DNA of 64,000 nt from UBA1275 sp038124025. Lineage in GTDB: Bacteria; Bacteroidota; Rhodothermia; Balneolales; Balneolaceae. Below the pieces are notes generated by a model, which was given only the letters and a program-made list of their open reading frames with translations, had not been told where the DNA came from and did no database searches. This document shows positions 1-9,134 of the stretch, piece by piece (position 1 is the stretch's first letter; the number at the start of each line of letters is the position of its first letter). Where the stretch lies: NCBI GenBank assembly GCA_038124025.1, contig JAYPBC010000007.1, positions 19,098 through 83,097 on the forward strand, in the 5' to 3' direction. Made by a program: the position numbers and the translations under genes.

Positions 1-1
1 T

Positions 2-1189
2 GCGCCAAATAATCACAAAACCTGGTGTTTTTGGGGTAAAAAAGATCATAGCTTTGCAGATATAGCTCATCGAACTTGGAAAAAGAGCTATTTTGCCGCC
101 CTAGACTTTAAAGCTAAATTATCTCTTAATGAGCATCTTTATTTTTGTGTAAAAGAGAGTGATTACAAAGAACATATCCTACGGACGCTACAAAAGGCAC
201 CAAACGTTTATTTACTCGAAGAAAGTATATTGGATTTTTCATCCAACTCTTTAAAAGCAGCCTTAATTACTAAAGACAGTAACACCTACTTAGCGGATTA
301 CATTTTCCAGAGTATTTTTATGCCTAGTAACTACGATGCTAGTGCTCGAAAATATCCGTTGATTCAACATTTTTTAGGGTTTGAAATAAAAACGGAAGAT
401 AAAGTCTTTGATAAGAAAACCTTCACATTAATGGATGTAGACAGTGGATTTAATGAAGGTTTCGCATTTATGTATGTACTGCCATTTAAAAAAAATAGAG
501 CCTTGGTTGAATACACTATATTTTCAACTAAGCCGCTAAAAAAGAAGCGATACAAGAAAAAAATCTATCACTATCTTGAGGAAAAGTTTGGCTTAACCAA
601 AGAGGATTACTCCATCAAAAGAAAAGAGTATGGTGAAATTCCAATGGATGATCGACCTCATACGCCCATGTATTCTTCCCGAATTATCAATCTAGGAACG
701 GTTGGAGGCTTCACTAAACCGAGTACCGGATATACTTTTAGTCGAGTTCATAAATATACTAAAAAATGTGCCGAAGCATTAGCTAAGGGTTCAAAGCCAC
801 CGATTCCAAAAGCATCACCTTATCGATTCAGGTATTATGATCTTTTATTGTTACATGTGCTATCCACCAATGTCCCAGATAGCCGAAAAATATTTCGAAG
901 CTTATTCAAGAATAGTCCAATTGACCGTATTTTTAAGTTTTTGTCTGAAGAAACTAATTTCGTTGAGGATTTAAAGGTATTAGCTAGCTGTTATTATCCT
1001 CCATTCTTACGTGCCTTAACGGTACACCCTCCATTTTTAACCCAATTCGATGAAGAATATCTTGCTATGTCCAAAAAGGCAGAGATCGAAGAGGATAACT
1101 ATGAAGATTTCGGACAATTCGAAGAAAATTCTATCAAAGATTTAAAAGCAATTGTTCAACAAGATCACATAAATGAAACAGTGAGTTAA
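2..1189 (+). CDS. crtY: Lycopene beta-cyclase, 5' end outside window
   Basis: The reading frame is already open at base 2 and gives 395 visible residues; the N-terminal Rossmann part lies before the window. The visible part opens with NNHKTWCFW, the usual segment just after the N-terminal dinucleotide fold of CrtY-type cyclases. Further on are QHFLGFEI, a FMYVLPF...LVEYTIFS block and GGFTKPSTGYTF, all typical of the family. CrtY cyclises both ends of lycopene to give beta-carotene, which feeds retinal and xanthophyll synthesis. A TTG at 230 could be taken as a start but would delete conserved sequence, so I treat the gene as running in from the left. The C-terminus carries an acidic tail of about 45 residues. 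It is convergent with rsmE, and no terminator is visible in the 59-base gap. Confidence 0.9.
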   Translation, partial: APNNHKTWCFWGKKDHSFADIAHRTWKKSYFAALDFKAKLSLNEHLYFCVKESDYKEHILRTLQKAPNVYLLEESILDFSSNSLKAALITKDSNTYLADYIFQSIFMPSNYDASARKYPLIQHFLGFEIKTEDKVFDKKTFTLMDVDSGFNEGFAFMYVLPFKKNRALVEYTIFSTKPLKKKRYKKKIYHYLEEKFGLTKEDYSIKRKEYGEIPMDDRPHTPMYSSRIINLGTVGGFTKPSTGYTFSRVHKYTKKCAEALAKGSKPPIPKASPYRFRYYDLLLLHVLSTNVPDSRKIFRSLFKNSPIDRIFKFLSEETNFVEDLKVLASCYYPPFLRALTVHPPFLTQFDEEYLAMSKKAEIEEDNYEDFGQFEENSIKDLKAIVQQDHINETVS

Positions 1190-1248
1190 TCGCCTTTACA
1201 CTGCATGGTTAACGATGAGTACGCCTAATTTAACCAGGGTAAAAGCTG

Positions 1249-1974
1249 TTAAAAGTACTTGGCCAAAATAGTAATCAAAGCAGTTTCTGCACGTAAAATA
1301 CCTCCATCTGTTCTTCGATTACCCAACAAAATCTGCGGGATACCTTCATGCTCAAACCAACGTAGCTCTTTACTGCTAAATCCCCCCTCAGGACCGATAA
1401 AAAACAAATTACAACCATCCATTAGCTTTTCTGGTAAGCTTGCCCCTAACTGGGCTGATTCATGCGCTGCCCATAGATTCAGGATATTTCCCTGGAAACG
1501 TAGTTCGGCCTCTTGCTTAACCTGAGTAAGATGGTCTACAATAATGAGTTCAGGATACCATGTCCGCTTGGATTGCTTAAAGGCACTGAGTATGATTTGA
1601 TCTAATCGTGATTTTTTCCATCTAGCACGCTCAGAATGGTCTGCTTGATACAAATAAAAATAATCCACCCCAAGCTCTACGGCTTTTTCTACTGCCCACT
1701 CAATTCGATCTTTCTTGTGCAAACTGCCTAAGGCTACCGCACGTTGCACAGTCGACTTTGGAAAACTTTCTGTGTGTAATATTACACCCTGTGCCTGTTT
1801 TTTTGACACGGAAACTAGTTCTACTTCGTAACGATGTCCACATCCATCACTGACCATACAACAGTCCCCCTCCTTTAGCCGTAGTACTTGGGTAGCATGA
1901 ATGCATTCAGCACCTTGCAGACTCACCCTATTTGACACTATCTGTGATGGTTGAACGTAAAATTGTACGTTCAT
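1249..1974 (-). CDS. rsmE: 16S rRNA (uracil-1498-N3)-methyltransferase RsmE
   Basis: The 241 residues match the RsmE family in length. It methylates N3 of U1498 in 16S rRNA using SAM. The C-terminal SPOUT trefoil-knot part shows IGPEGGFS around residue 195 and LRAETALITIL at the end; the N-terminal part is the PUA-like RNA-binding domain. The segment between the two knot motifs reads LLGNRRTDGGILRAET, a few residues longer than the usual LG-x-RILRxET, so the knot loop carries a small insertion. The gene is the last of a tightly packed minus-strand series and its start overlaps the dcd stop by four bases, which implies translational coupling. Confidence 0.93.
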   Translation of the reverse strand: MNVQFYVQPSQIVSNRVSLQGAECIHATQVLRLKEGDCCMVSDGCGHRYEVELVSVSKKQAQGVILHTESFPKSTVQRAVALGSLHKKDRIEWAVEKAVELGVDYFYLYQADHSERARWKKSRLDQIILSAFKQSKRTWYPELIIVDHLTQVKQEAELRFQGNILNLWAAHESAQLGASLPEKLMDGCNLFFIGPEGGFSSKELRWFEHEGIPQILLGNRRTDGGILRAETALITILAKYF

Positions 1975-3194
1975 GAGTCTTTGAAATGCTTTCCTAATTT
2001 TAAATCCTGCCCCTGATAGTTACTTTTTATCTCACGACCGTACATGGTATCAGGTTGTTCTGAATTGGGCTCGAACTGCATACTAAATAGTGTTTGACCG
2101 TCTTCAATTAGAAAAGGTACATCATGTGAGCGTACTTCGAGAACTGCCCTTGCCCCTCCATCCTCTACCGTTCCTCCAAATCCACTATCAAAAAACCCTG
2201 CATAATGTGTCCTCAATTCTCCCGATCCGGTATCGTATGCCATCATTTCACATGCAAGTTTAGCTGGCACCCGGATGCGCTCCTTGGAGGCAAATATATA
2301 AAAACTCTCTGGCTCTAAAATCACCATTGAGTCAGCTCTTGCGATAATGGGTTCCCAGAATTCATTGACTGAATAATGCCCTATGTTTTGAAAGTCTATG
2401 AAGTTAACGTGCTTTTTGGCTTTATACCCAATGATCTGGCCTTCTTCCCCTTCAAGATGCACACTCATAAACAACCCTTTATTTACTTTAAGGGTTTCAA
2501 TAGGCATTGCTGTTCCAGTATCATCAAATAAAATTGGCTCTTGATCATGTATGCGCAACAAATCCTGATCTGAGAGTATCTCAAAACCATGACGGATGCG
2601 GAGTTGATTCAAACGTTGCCCCGTTTTTACCTTAATTGGGAATGATTTTGGAACAACCTCTACGTATAAAGGTCCTTGGTAGCCCGGACTTATCTCCTCG
2701 AACCGATGCGAATAATCGGTAATAACTCTTGTAAACACGTCTAGACGGCCTGTGCTACTCTTTGGATTTGCCTTGGCACTTAAATTCTCTTGGGCAAACA
2801 GCCTAATTGAATCTCCATTATCTACACCCTCTGATGTAACATTTGGACCATTATTATGTGCATAATGACTCTTCGGAAGGTTCAAACGTTCTAACAGAGG
2901 AATGATGTACACCGCATTTTCTTCGAGTACGGCCCCATCTTCCAAGGAAAACCGATACTGTTCTAAACGTTCTAACTTTTGCTCAACGGTCTCATTCTCC
3001 GGTAAAAAACTACTCCGGACCCTGTAGGCTACTTCACCTAAGCGTAAATCAATAGAGTTCGGCTGGTATTGATCTTCTAGAATTGGGTGAGCAGCATCAC
3101 TGCTGATCACACCCGATTGAGCTAATATTTTTAATTTTTGTATTGGAAGAACACCTTTGGTTCTTAGATGTAATTCTTGGGTTTTTTTGGGCAT
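1971..3194 (-). CDS. dcd: 2'-deoxycytidine 5'-triphosphate deaminase, long two-domain type
   Basis: It deaminates dCTP to dUTP, the precursor for dTTP synthesis. At 407 residues it is the long double-domain form, with an N-terminal DCD_N half, rather than the roughly 190-residue single-domain Dcd. The N-terminal half has GVLPIQKLKILAQSG and PNSIDLRLG. Both halves contain a dUTPase-fold signature ending in a proline- or glycine-rich turn (EISPGYQGPLYVEV near 155-170 and HYAGFFDSGFGG near 330). Long Dcd proteins are best known from Alphaproteobacteria, so horizontal origin is possible but not shown. It lies 33 bases after the EVE gene and overlaps rsmE by four bases. Confidence 0.88.
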   Translation of the reverse strand: MPKKTQELHLRTKGVLPIQKLKILAQSGVISSDAAHPILEDQYQPNSIDLRLGEVAYRVRSSFLPENETVEQKLERLEQYRFSLEDGAVLEENAVYIIPLLERLNLPKSHYAHNNGPNVTSEGVDNGDSIRLFAQENLSAKANPKSSTGRLDVFTRVITDYSHRFEEISPGYQGPLYVEVVPKSFPIKVKTGQRLNQLRIRHGFEILSDQDLLRIHDQEPILFDDTGTAMPIETLKVNKGLFMSVHLEGEEGQIIGYKAKKHVNFIDFQNIGHYSVNEFWEPIIARADSMVILEPESFYIFASKERIRVPAKLACEMMAYDTGSGELRTHYAGFFDSGFGGTVEDGGARAVLEVRSHDVPFLIEDGQTLFSMQFEPNSEQPDTMYGREIKSNYQGQDLKLGKHFKDS

Positions 3195-3227
3195 GCGGTT
3201 GTGTTTATAATCAGCCTAAAATAACTA

Positions 3228-3695
3228 CTAAGAATCGTTCTTCAAAGTCAGTATCGTTTCCCATTCTTCTTTGCTTACTTGGGTAATGGAATATCTACCT
3301 AAACGAAACAATTCCATCGCAGCAAGTTCTTCCTTTTCCTTCAACTGTTCACGGGTAATTGGCTGAATAAACTTTTCAACAAATCGCATGTCCACGTTAA
3401 CCCAGCGGGGCTCAGCTTCGGAACTCTTCTCATCAAAGTACGTTGATTCTGGATCAAATTGGAGCGCATCTGGATAGGCTTCGCTACACACCTCCATTAT
3501 TCCTACAATAGCTGGTGGTTTTTGATTGGAATGATAGAAGAAACACAAATCTCCAACGCTCATTCCATCTCTCATATAATTACGAGCCCCATAGTTACGA
3601 ACCCCATCCCATGGAGTTACTTTATCGGCTTCTAGTTCCTCAATACTATAATTGTCTGGCTCTGACTTACATAGCCAATACTGCTGTTCGGACAT
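3228..3695 (-). CDS. EVE domain protein
   Basis: A compact 155-residue protein made almost entirely of an EVE (PUA-like) domain, the family of human thymocyte nuclear protein 1. Visible marks are YWLCKSEPDNYSIEEL at the N-terminus, the WDGVRNYGARNYMR segment near residues 29-42, GDLCFFYHSN, and PRWVNVDMRF. EVE domains hold a small pocket thought to read modified bases in DNA or RNA. No enzyme residues are evident. It starts four bases after the rmlB stop and precedes dcd, so it is probably cotranscribed with rhamnose and nucleotide genes. The biological target cannot be told from sequence. Confidence 0.88.
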   Translation of the reverse strand: MSEQQYWLCKSEPDNYSIEELEADKVTPWDGVRNYGARNYMRDGMSVGDLCFFYHSNQKPPAIVGIMEVCSEAYPDALQFDPESTYFDEKSSEAEPRWVNVDMRFVEKFIQPITREQLKEKEELAAMELFRLGRYSITQVSKEEWETILTLKNDS

Positions 3696-3699
3696 ATTC

Positions 3700-4725
3700 C
3701 TATGAGTTTTCAGTGATTTTAAGTAGTGACTTATACTTATTTATATACCACAAAACCGTTTCCTCTAACATTCCATCAAAATCAGGATTGGGCTCCCAAC
3801 CCAGCTCATTTTTAATTTTTGACGCATCTATTGCATAGCGAAAGTCATGACCTAAACGGTCCGTAACAAATGAAATTAGATTTTTGTAATCTCCCTCAGG
3901 GCCATTATTGATATGTTTATTTAGGATATCACATATCTTTTGAACCAATTCGATATTTTTCCATTCATTATTCCCACCTACATTATAGGTTTCACCCGCT
4001 TTACCCGTATGAAATACCTGTTCAATGGCACTGCAATGATCCCTAACAAACAACCAGTCTCGCACATTTTCACCTTTTCCATAAACAGGAATTTCTTTAC
4101 GCTGCATTGCACTTCGAATAACGGTAGGAATTAATTTCTCATCGTGTTGATGGGGTCCGTAGTTATTCGAACAGTTAGTCGTTACCACATTCATTCCGTA
4201 GGTTTGGAAATAGGAACGAACAATAAAATCACTAGCTGCTTTTGAGGCTGAATAAGGTGAGTTTGGTGCATAGGGAGTCTGCTCAGTAAAGTAACCATCC
4301 TCTTCTAGTTCCCCATAAACTTCATCGGTTGAGACATGAAGAAAACGCGCATTGGCGAATTCTTCGGGCTCTTGCATCCAAAGCTGTCTACATTCTTCCA
4401 AAATGTTAAAGGTACCCACCACATTGGATTGTATAAATGGCTCCGGTCCCTGAATAGAATTATCCACATGTGATTCAGCCGCTAAGTGTATTACAGCATT
4501 GGGTCTAAAGCTCTTCACCCCTTCTTGAACTGCTACTCTATCGATTAGGTCAACCTTCTTAAAGTGATATCGCTCTGAATGCTTAATTGGATTTAAATAA
4601 TTTCGGTCTGACGCATAGGTCAGTTTGTCAATATTATAAATAGTCCACTCAGGATGTTTCTCATGTAAGTGAAGTATTAAATTTGAGCCAATGAACCCGG
4701 CTCCACCCGTTATAATTAGTTTCAT
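3700..4725 (-). CDS. rmlB: dTDP-glucose 4,6-dehydratase
   Basis: An extended short-chain dehydrogenase of 341 residues, the second step of dTDP-L-rhamnose synthesis (dTDP-glucose to dTDP-4-keto-6-deoxyglucose). The NAD-binding motif GGAGFIGSNL is at residues 7-16, HLAAESHVD follows in the middle of the Rossmann domain, STDEVYG marks the catalytic region, and the YSASK Tyr/Lys pair follows. Length is normal. The start overlaps the rmlC stop by four bases. Together with rmlA, rmlC and rmlD it completes the pathway, in the order A-D-C-B. Confidence 0.96.
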   Translation of the reverse strand: MKLIITGGAGFIGSNLILHLHEKHPEWTIYNIDKLTYASDRNYLNPIKHSERYHFKKVDLIDRVAVQEGVKSFRPNAVIHLAAESHVDNSIQGPEPFIQSNVVGTFNILEECRQLWMQEPEEFANARFLHVSTDEVYGELEEDGYFTEQTPYAPNSPYSASKAASDFIVRSYFQTYGMNVVTTNCSNNYGPHQHDEKLIPTVIRSAMQRKEIPVYGKGENVRDWLFVRDHCSAIEQVFHTGKAGETYNVGGNNEWKNIELVQKICDILNKHINNGPEGDYKNLISFVTDRLGHDFRYAIDASKIKNELGWEPNPDFDGMLEETVLWYINKYKSLLKITENS

Positions 4726-5270
4726 AAAAATATATCTTCTTCTTTAAGTGATGAAAAAAGCGGTAAACATCGATCTTTTTCAGATAAAATGGGTTTACTT
4801 ATTTCCCAGTCAATATGAATTAATGGGTCATCCCAGCGGATACCACGCTCGGAAGCTTTATCATAATACCGGGAGCACTTATAATAGACAATCGCTTGAT
4901 CTGACAACACAGAAAATCCATGTGCGAATCCCTCGGGAATATACAACTGTTTATGATTCTTTTCGGATAAAACTACCGAGTAATACTGTCCAAAAGTGGC
5001 AGAATGTTTTCGTAAATCTACGGCAACATCCAATATACGACCGCTTATACATTGTACAAGTTTGGCTTGTGGATGTTCTTTTTGATAATGAAGCCCTCTA
5101 ATGGTGCCCTGATAAGATCGAGATATGTTATCCTGAACAAAATCACTGGTCAATCCCAAATCAGTAGCCCAACTACCTCTAAAGGTTTCTTTGAAATAAC
5201 CACGATTATCCTCAAAAGCTTTTAATACTACCACTTTAACGCCCGATAACGTGGTGTCTTGAATCATCAT
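4722..5270 (-). CDS. rmlC: dTDP-4-dehydrorhamnose 3,5-epimerase
   Basis: A 182-residue cupin-fold epimerase, third step of dTDP-rhamnose synthesis. Recognisable elements are the N-terminal DNRGYFKETF, QDNISRSYQGTIRGLHYQ with the catalytic His, VDLRKHSATFGQY, and YIPEGFAHGFSVL. It acts on dTDP-4-keto-6-deoxyglucose as a cytoplasmic dimer in known members. It begins 10 bases after the rmlD stop and overlaps rmlB by four bases. A second in-frame ATG follows the first directly, so the start is uncertain by one codon. Confidence 0.96.
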   Translation of the reverse strand: MMIQDTTLSGVKVVVLKAFEDNRGYFKETFRGSWATDLGLTSDFVQDNISRSYQGTIRGLHYQKEHPQAKLVQCISGRILDVAVDLRKHSATFGQYYSVVLSEKNHKQLYIPEGFAHGFSVLSDQAIVYYKCSRYYDKASERGIRWDDPLIHIDWEISKPILSEKDRCLPLFSSLKEEDIFL

Positions 5271-5280
5271 ATCCTAAGGG

Positions 5281-6147
5281 TTAAGCTTGAATTAAATGAG
5301 ATACTAAGGTTTTACACCCAATTTCCCAAGAAGGTACAGGCATCCCGGTTGCTTCTAATTTCCTTGTAGAAAGCTTAGAGAAGTGAGGGCGTTTGGCCTT
5401 GGTTGGAAAGGCAGAACTATCCACAGCCTCAATAGGCACATTAAGTTGTGCATACTCAAGTATTCTTTGTGCAAAATCATACCAAGTAATACATCCTTCG
5501 CTCCCTAAATGATATAGTCCGGAGTTTTTAGAGTGTATTAAATAAAAAGTCTGTTCAATTATATCGGGCACAAAACTAGGGACTCCAAACTGATCGTTAA
5601 CTACCTTAAGTTGACCTAAACTCTTAGCTCTATTAATGATAGCTTTAACAAAATTATTACCGTTCCGTCCACATAGCCAAGATACGCGTGCAATAAGTGC
5701 GGAAGGTAAAACCCCTTCCACTGCCTGTTCACCTTCCAGTTTAGTAGCCCCATATCGATTTACTGGGTTGGTTGGAGCCTCTTCAGGATACCCATTTTTA
5801 TAGCTTTCCCGGTCAGTTAGTTCCCCCGAAAACACATAATCAGTGGAGTAATGTACCATTTGAATTCCAAACTGGCCACAGGCTTCAGCTAATAATTTGG
5901 GTCCTAGTACATTTCCTCTAAACGCCTGTTCATGCTGGGTCTCAGCCAAATCTACATGCGTATATGCCGCAGCATTGATGCAGACCCTAGGCTTATGTGT
6001 ATGGAACACTTTAGCGATACTTTCAGGATCGCAAATATCAAGTTCTTGTCTATTTAGCGCGACGAATTCATGAACAGGGTGATTCTCAAGGATTCTTTGC
6101 CATCCTTTACCTAGTTGCCCTCCAGCACCCGTTACAAGAAACTTCAT
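5281..6147 (-). CDS. rmlD: dTDP-4-dehydrorhamnose reductase
   Basis: Final step of dTDP-L-rhamnose synthesis, NAD(P)H-dependent. The 288 residues begin with the Rossmann motif VTGAGGQLGKGW; INAAAYTHVDLAE and HYSTDYVFSG are characteristic RmlD blocks, followed by YGATKLEGE with the catalytic Tyr and Lys. The start codon overlaps the rmlA stop by one base (a TAATG arrangement), a sign of translational coupling. The product donates rhamnose to cell-surface polysaccharide; no glycosyltransferase is present in the window. Confidence 0.95.
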   Translation of the reverse strand: MKFLVTGAGGQLGKGWQRILENHPVHEFVALNRQELDICDPESIAKVFHTHKPRVCINAAAYTHVDLAETQHEQAFRGNVLGPKLLAEACGQFGIQMVHYSTDYVFSGELTDRESYKNGYPEEAPTNPVNRYGATKLEGEQAVEGVLPSALIARVSWLCGRNGNNFVKAIINRAKSLGQLKVVNDQFGVPSFVPDIIEQTFYLIHSKNSGLYHLGSEGCITWYDFAQRILEYAQLNVPIEAVDSSAFPTKAKRPHFSKLSTRKLEATGMPVPSWEIGCKTLVSHLIQA

Positions 6148-6851
6148 TACTTCATGGTCAATTGATTAGCTAACCGGTACGAATCTGGGGTGCCTGCGTC
6201 GGTCCACCACCCGTCCAACAATGCACTTTTCATCTGTTTTTGTTGAATATAGTGATTGTTAACGTCGGTAATTTCTAGCTCGCCACGTTTTGAAGGTTTT
6301 AAATCACGAATGACTGAAAAAACCTTGGCGTCATAAAAGTATATACCGGTAACCGCGTAGGAGGTAGTTGGGGATGTTGGCTTTTCCTGAATTTCGGTGA
6401 CTATATCACCTTCAAGTGTGGCCACTCCATATCGTTGGGGATCTGGAACATGTTTTAGCAAAATCATGGCACCCTCACCTGAATATGAGTGGGCAGCAAG
6501 CTTTAAATCGTCCTCAAATATGTTATCACCTAAAATAACTACAATTGGATCATTACCTGCAAAGTTCTCTGCCAGACCTAAGGCCTGAGCAATTCCACCT
6601 GCTTGATCCTGAACCTTATAGGTAAATCGGCAATTGTATTCGGCACCGGAGCCTAATAAATTAACCACATCTCCCATGTGTTCAGTACCTGTGACAATTA
6701 ATATATCTTGAATACCGAGCCCCCTAAGCTTTTCAATAGGGTGAAAAATCATGGGTTTATTACCCACAGGCAGCAAATGCTTGTTGGTTACCTTCGTTAA
6801 AGGGTATAAACGAGACCCAGTTCCACCTGCAAGAATAACGCCTTTTAGCAT
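6147..6851 (-). CDS. rmlA: Glucose-1-phosphate thymidylyltransferase, short RmlA type
   Basis: A nucleotidyltransferase with the signature GGTGSRLYPLT at residues 9-19 and LGDNIFEDD in the middle, which supplies the metal-binding Asp. It makes dTDP-glucose from dTTP and glucose-1-phosphate. At 234 residues it lacks the C-terminal allosteric region of the roughly 290-residue E. coli type, so feedback control may differ. Sugar specificity is inferred from the adjacent rmlD, rmlC and rmlB. It lies only six bases after pdhC, which puts a surface-sugar pathway directly behind the pyruvate dehydrogenase genes. Confidence 0.88.
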   Translation of the reverse strand: MLKGVILAGGTGSRLYPLTKVTNKHLLPVGNKPMIFHPIEKLRGLGIQDILIVTGTEHMGDVVNLLGSGAEYNCRFTYKVQDQAGGIAQALGLAENFAGNDPIVVILGDNIFEDDLKLAAHSYSGEGAMILLKHVPDPQRYGVATLEGDIVTEIQEKPTSPTTSYAVTGIYFYDAKVFSVIRDLKPSKRGELEITDVNNHYIQQKQMKSALLDGWWTDAGTPDSYRLANQLTMK

Positions 6852-6857
6852 ATCAAT

Positions 6858-8120
6858 TTATAATAACATCGAGAGTGGATTTTCGATAAGTGAGCGAAGC
6901 GTGGTTAAGAATTCTGCCGCTTTAGCTCCATCTACTATACGGTGATCACTAGATAAGGTGACCTTCATACGCTTACCAGGTACTACAGCTCCATTTTCCA
7001 CCACAGGCACGTCTCTTATGGCACCAACCGCAAGAATACAAGCATTGGGAGGATTGATAATGGCAGTAAATTCTTCTATGCCAAACATGCCCAAATTACT
7101 AATGGTAAAGGTACTTCCCTCCATTTGCTCAGGTGCTAATTTTCGATCTCTAGCTAAACCGGCTAACTCGCGTGTTTCTGAGGAAAGTTGAATTAACCCT
7201 TTTTGATCAACATGTCTAAGCACTGGAGTCATAAGCCCTTCATCAATGGCAACGGCTACGGCAATGTGCACATCGCCATGCTCTACGATGGTATCCCCCA
7301 TCCATGAACTATTAATGGCTTGGTGTCTGGATAATGCGATTGCTGAGGCTTTTACCACGATATCATTAAAGCTAACCTTAATATCCATTTTTTCTTTTAG
7401 CTGCGTTCGGGCCTCAATCGCAGCTTTCATATCGATATCTATGGTCTCATAAAAATGTGGATTGCTAAATTTACTTTCAGATAAGCGCTTAGCGATTACC
7501 TTACGCATTTGAGACACTTTAACCTCTTGGGAAGCTAGCGAGGAGAAACTTTTAGCTGTCGATGCAGCTATTGGCGAAGGTGCTCCAGGACGAGTCAAGG
7601 TGCTTGTCGTGCTGCTTTGAGCGCTTTCAACATCTTTTTTAACGATTCTTCCGTCAGGTCCGGACCCGGCGATACTCTTTAAATCCACTCCTTTATCTGC
7701 AGCAATTTTCTTGGCTAAAGGGCTAGCTTTAATCCGACCATCCTCTGATGATGAATCTACAACAGCTACTGGGGCATCTACTGCCTCCACGCTTACCGTG
7801 GCTGTATCGTCGTTGGCCGCTAGTGCAGAGTCCGTCGATTGAGAATTAGTATCATCTTCTAATAAGATGGATATATCTTCGCCTGCTTCCCCAATGATAG
7901 CAATAAGCCCTCCCAATGGTACCGCTTCACCTTCACCGGGCACAATCTTCAAAATTGTACCTGCATCGAATACTTCCACATCCATTGTTGCCTTATCGGT
8001 TTCTACTTCAGCGATTATATCACCAGCCGATACGGCATCACCTTCGTTGACATTCCATTTTGCGATAACCCCTTCTTCCATGGTATCGCTGAGTTTAGGC
8101 ATTTCAATCTTAATGGCCAT
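6858..8120 (-). CDS. pdhC: Pyruvate dehydrogenase E2, dihydrolipoamide acetyltransferase
   Basis: The 420-residue E2 core transfers acetyl groups from lipoamide to CoA. One lipoyl domain covers residues 1-78 with the lipoylation lysine K43 in ETDKATMD. An Ala/Ser/Asp-rich linker follows, then a peripheral-subunit-binding domain around 130-165 (ASPLAKKIAADKGVDL, GPDGRIVKKDV), a second linker, and the catalytic domain ending with SDHRIVDGAKAAEFL, which contains the HxxxDG active-site motif. The E1 genes lie directly upstream. The E3 dihydrolipoamide dehydrogenase is not in the window. A branched-chain or acetoin E2 has the same layout, but the E1 sequences favour pyruvate. Confidence 0.92.
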   Translation of the reverse strand: MAIKIEMPKLSDTMEEGVIAKWNVNEGDAVSAGDIIAEVETDKATMDVEVFDAGTILKIVPGEGEAVPLGGLIAIIGEAGEDISILLEDDTNSQSTDSALAANDDTATVSVEAVDAPVAVVDSSSEDGRIKASPLAKKIAADKGVDLKSIAGSGPDGRIVKKDVESAQSSTTSTLTRPGAPSPIAASTAKSFSSLASQEVKVSQMRKVIAKRLSESKFSNPHFYETIDIDMKAAIEARTQLKEKMDIKVSFNDIVVKASAIALSRHQAINSSWMGDTIVEHGDVHIAVAVAIDEGLMTPVLRHVDQKGLIQLSSETRELAGLARDRKLAPEQMEGSTFTISNLGMFGIEEFTAIINPPNACILAVGAIRDVPVVENGAVVPGKRMKVTLSSDHRIVDGAKAAEFLTTLRSLIENPLSMLL

Positions 8121-8145
8121 AGCTTATTTATTTGCAATGTTTATG

Positions 8146-9123
8146 TTAATAGCTCACCTGTTTAACAGCGTCTATAATTTGTTTTGGACTTGGTAACCAC
8201 GCATCGAATAAAGGTTTCGAAAATGGCGCATTTACATCTGGTAAACAAACTCGTAGAACCGGTGCATCAAGGTAATCAAAAGCTTCTCGTTGAATTAAAA
8301 AACCAATTTCAGCAGCAAAACCAGCAAATGGATGTGATTCATCAATGACCACACAGCGATTGGTTTTTTTGACCGATTGCAGTATTAGTTCTACATCCAA
8401 CGGCTTAACTGTTCTTGGATCAATGATTTCACATTCAATTCCATCTTTCGCCAATTCATTTGCAGCTTGAACAGCTAGGTGATACATCTTGCCATGAGCA
8501 ACAAGAGTTACATCGGATCCTTCTCGTTTAATTTTTCCTTTCCCAATAGGTATAATAAAGTCTTCTTCATCAGAAACTTCTCCCTTTAACCCATACATTT
8601 GCTCTGACTCCATAAAAAGAACAGGATTATGATCTCTTATGGCTGATTTCATGAGTCCTTTTGCATCGTTAGGCTCTGAAACATAGATCACTTTAAGTCC
8701 TGGAAATTGGGCATACATAGAATCATAGGCCACAGAGTGAGTGGCCCCTAACTGCCCAGCAGAAGCGTTGGGTCCTCGAAACACGATGGGACAATCGGCC
8801 TGACCTCCAGTCATATATTTAACCTTAGTTGCATGGTTAATTATCTGATCTGCTGCTAGAACTGCAAAATTAAAGGTCATAAACTCTACAATTGGTCTCA
8901 ATCCATTCATAGCGGCACCAACACCTAAACCAGCAAAACCCAATTCTGAAATAGGTGTGTCAATCACACGCCGATATCCGTATTTATCAAGCAAACCTTC
9001 GGTTACTTTATACGCACCATTATATTCAGCAACTTCCTCGCCCATAATGAACACTCGTTCATCACGGGACATTTCTTCATCAATTGCGTGCTTAATTGCT
9101 TCTCTAAATTGTAAAACTGCCAT
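8146..9123 (-). CDS. pdhB: Pyruvate dehydrogenase E1 component, beta subunit
   Basis: Beta subunit (325 residues) of the heterotetrameric thiamine-diphosphate E1. MGEEVAEYNGAYKVTEGL and DTPISELGFAGLGVGAAMNG are hallmark stretches; GPNASAGQLGATHS is the region forming the cofactor and substrate channel. The C-terminal transketolase domain includes ECEIIDPRTVKPLD and VIDESHPFAGF. Eleven bases separate it from pdhA and 25 from pdhC, so the three genes form an operon for pyruvate to acetyl-CoA conversion in the cytoplasm. Confidence 0.95.
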   Translation of the reverse strand: MAVLQFREAIKHAIDEEMSRDERVFIMGEEVAEYNGAYKVTEGLLDKYGYRRVIDTPISELGFAGLGVGAAMNGLRPIVEFMTFNFAVLAADQIINHATKVKYMTGGQADCPIVFRGPNASAGQLGATHSVAYDSMYAQFPGLKVIYVSEPNDAKGLMKSAIRDHNPVLFMESEQMYGLKGEVSDEEDFIIPIGKGKIKREGSDVTLVAHGKMYHLAVQAANELAKDGIECEIIDPRTVKPLDVELILQSVKKTNRCVVIDESHPFAGFAAEIGFLIQREAFDYLDAPVLRVCLPDVNAPFSKPLFDAWLPSPKQIIDAVKQVSY

Positions 9124-9134
9124 CTTTTATAACT

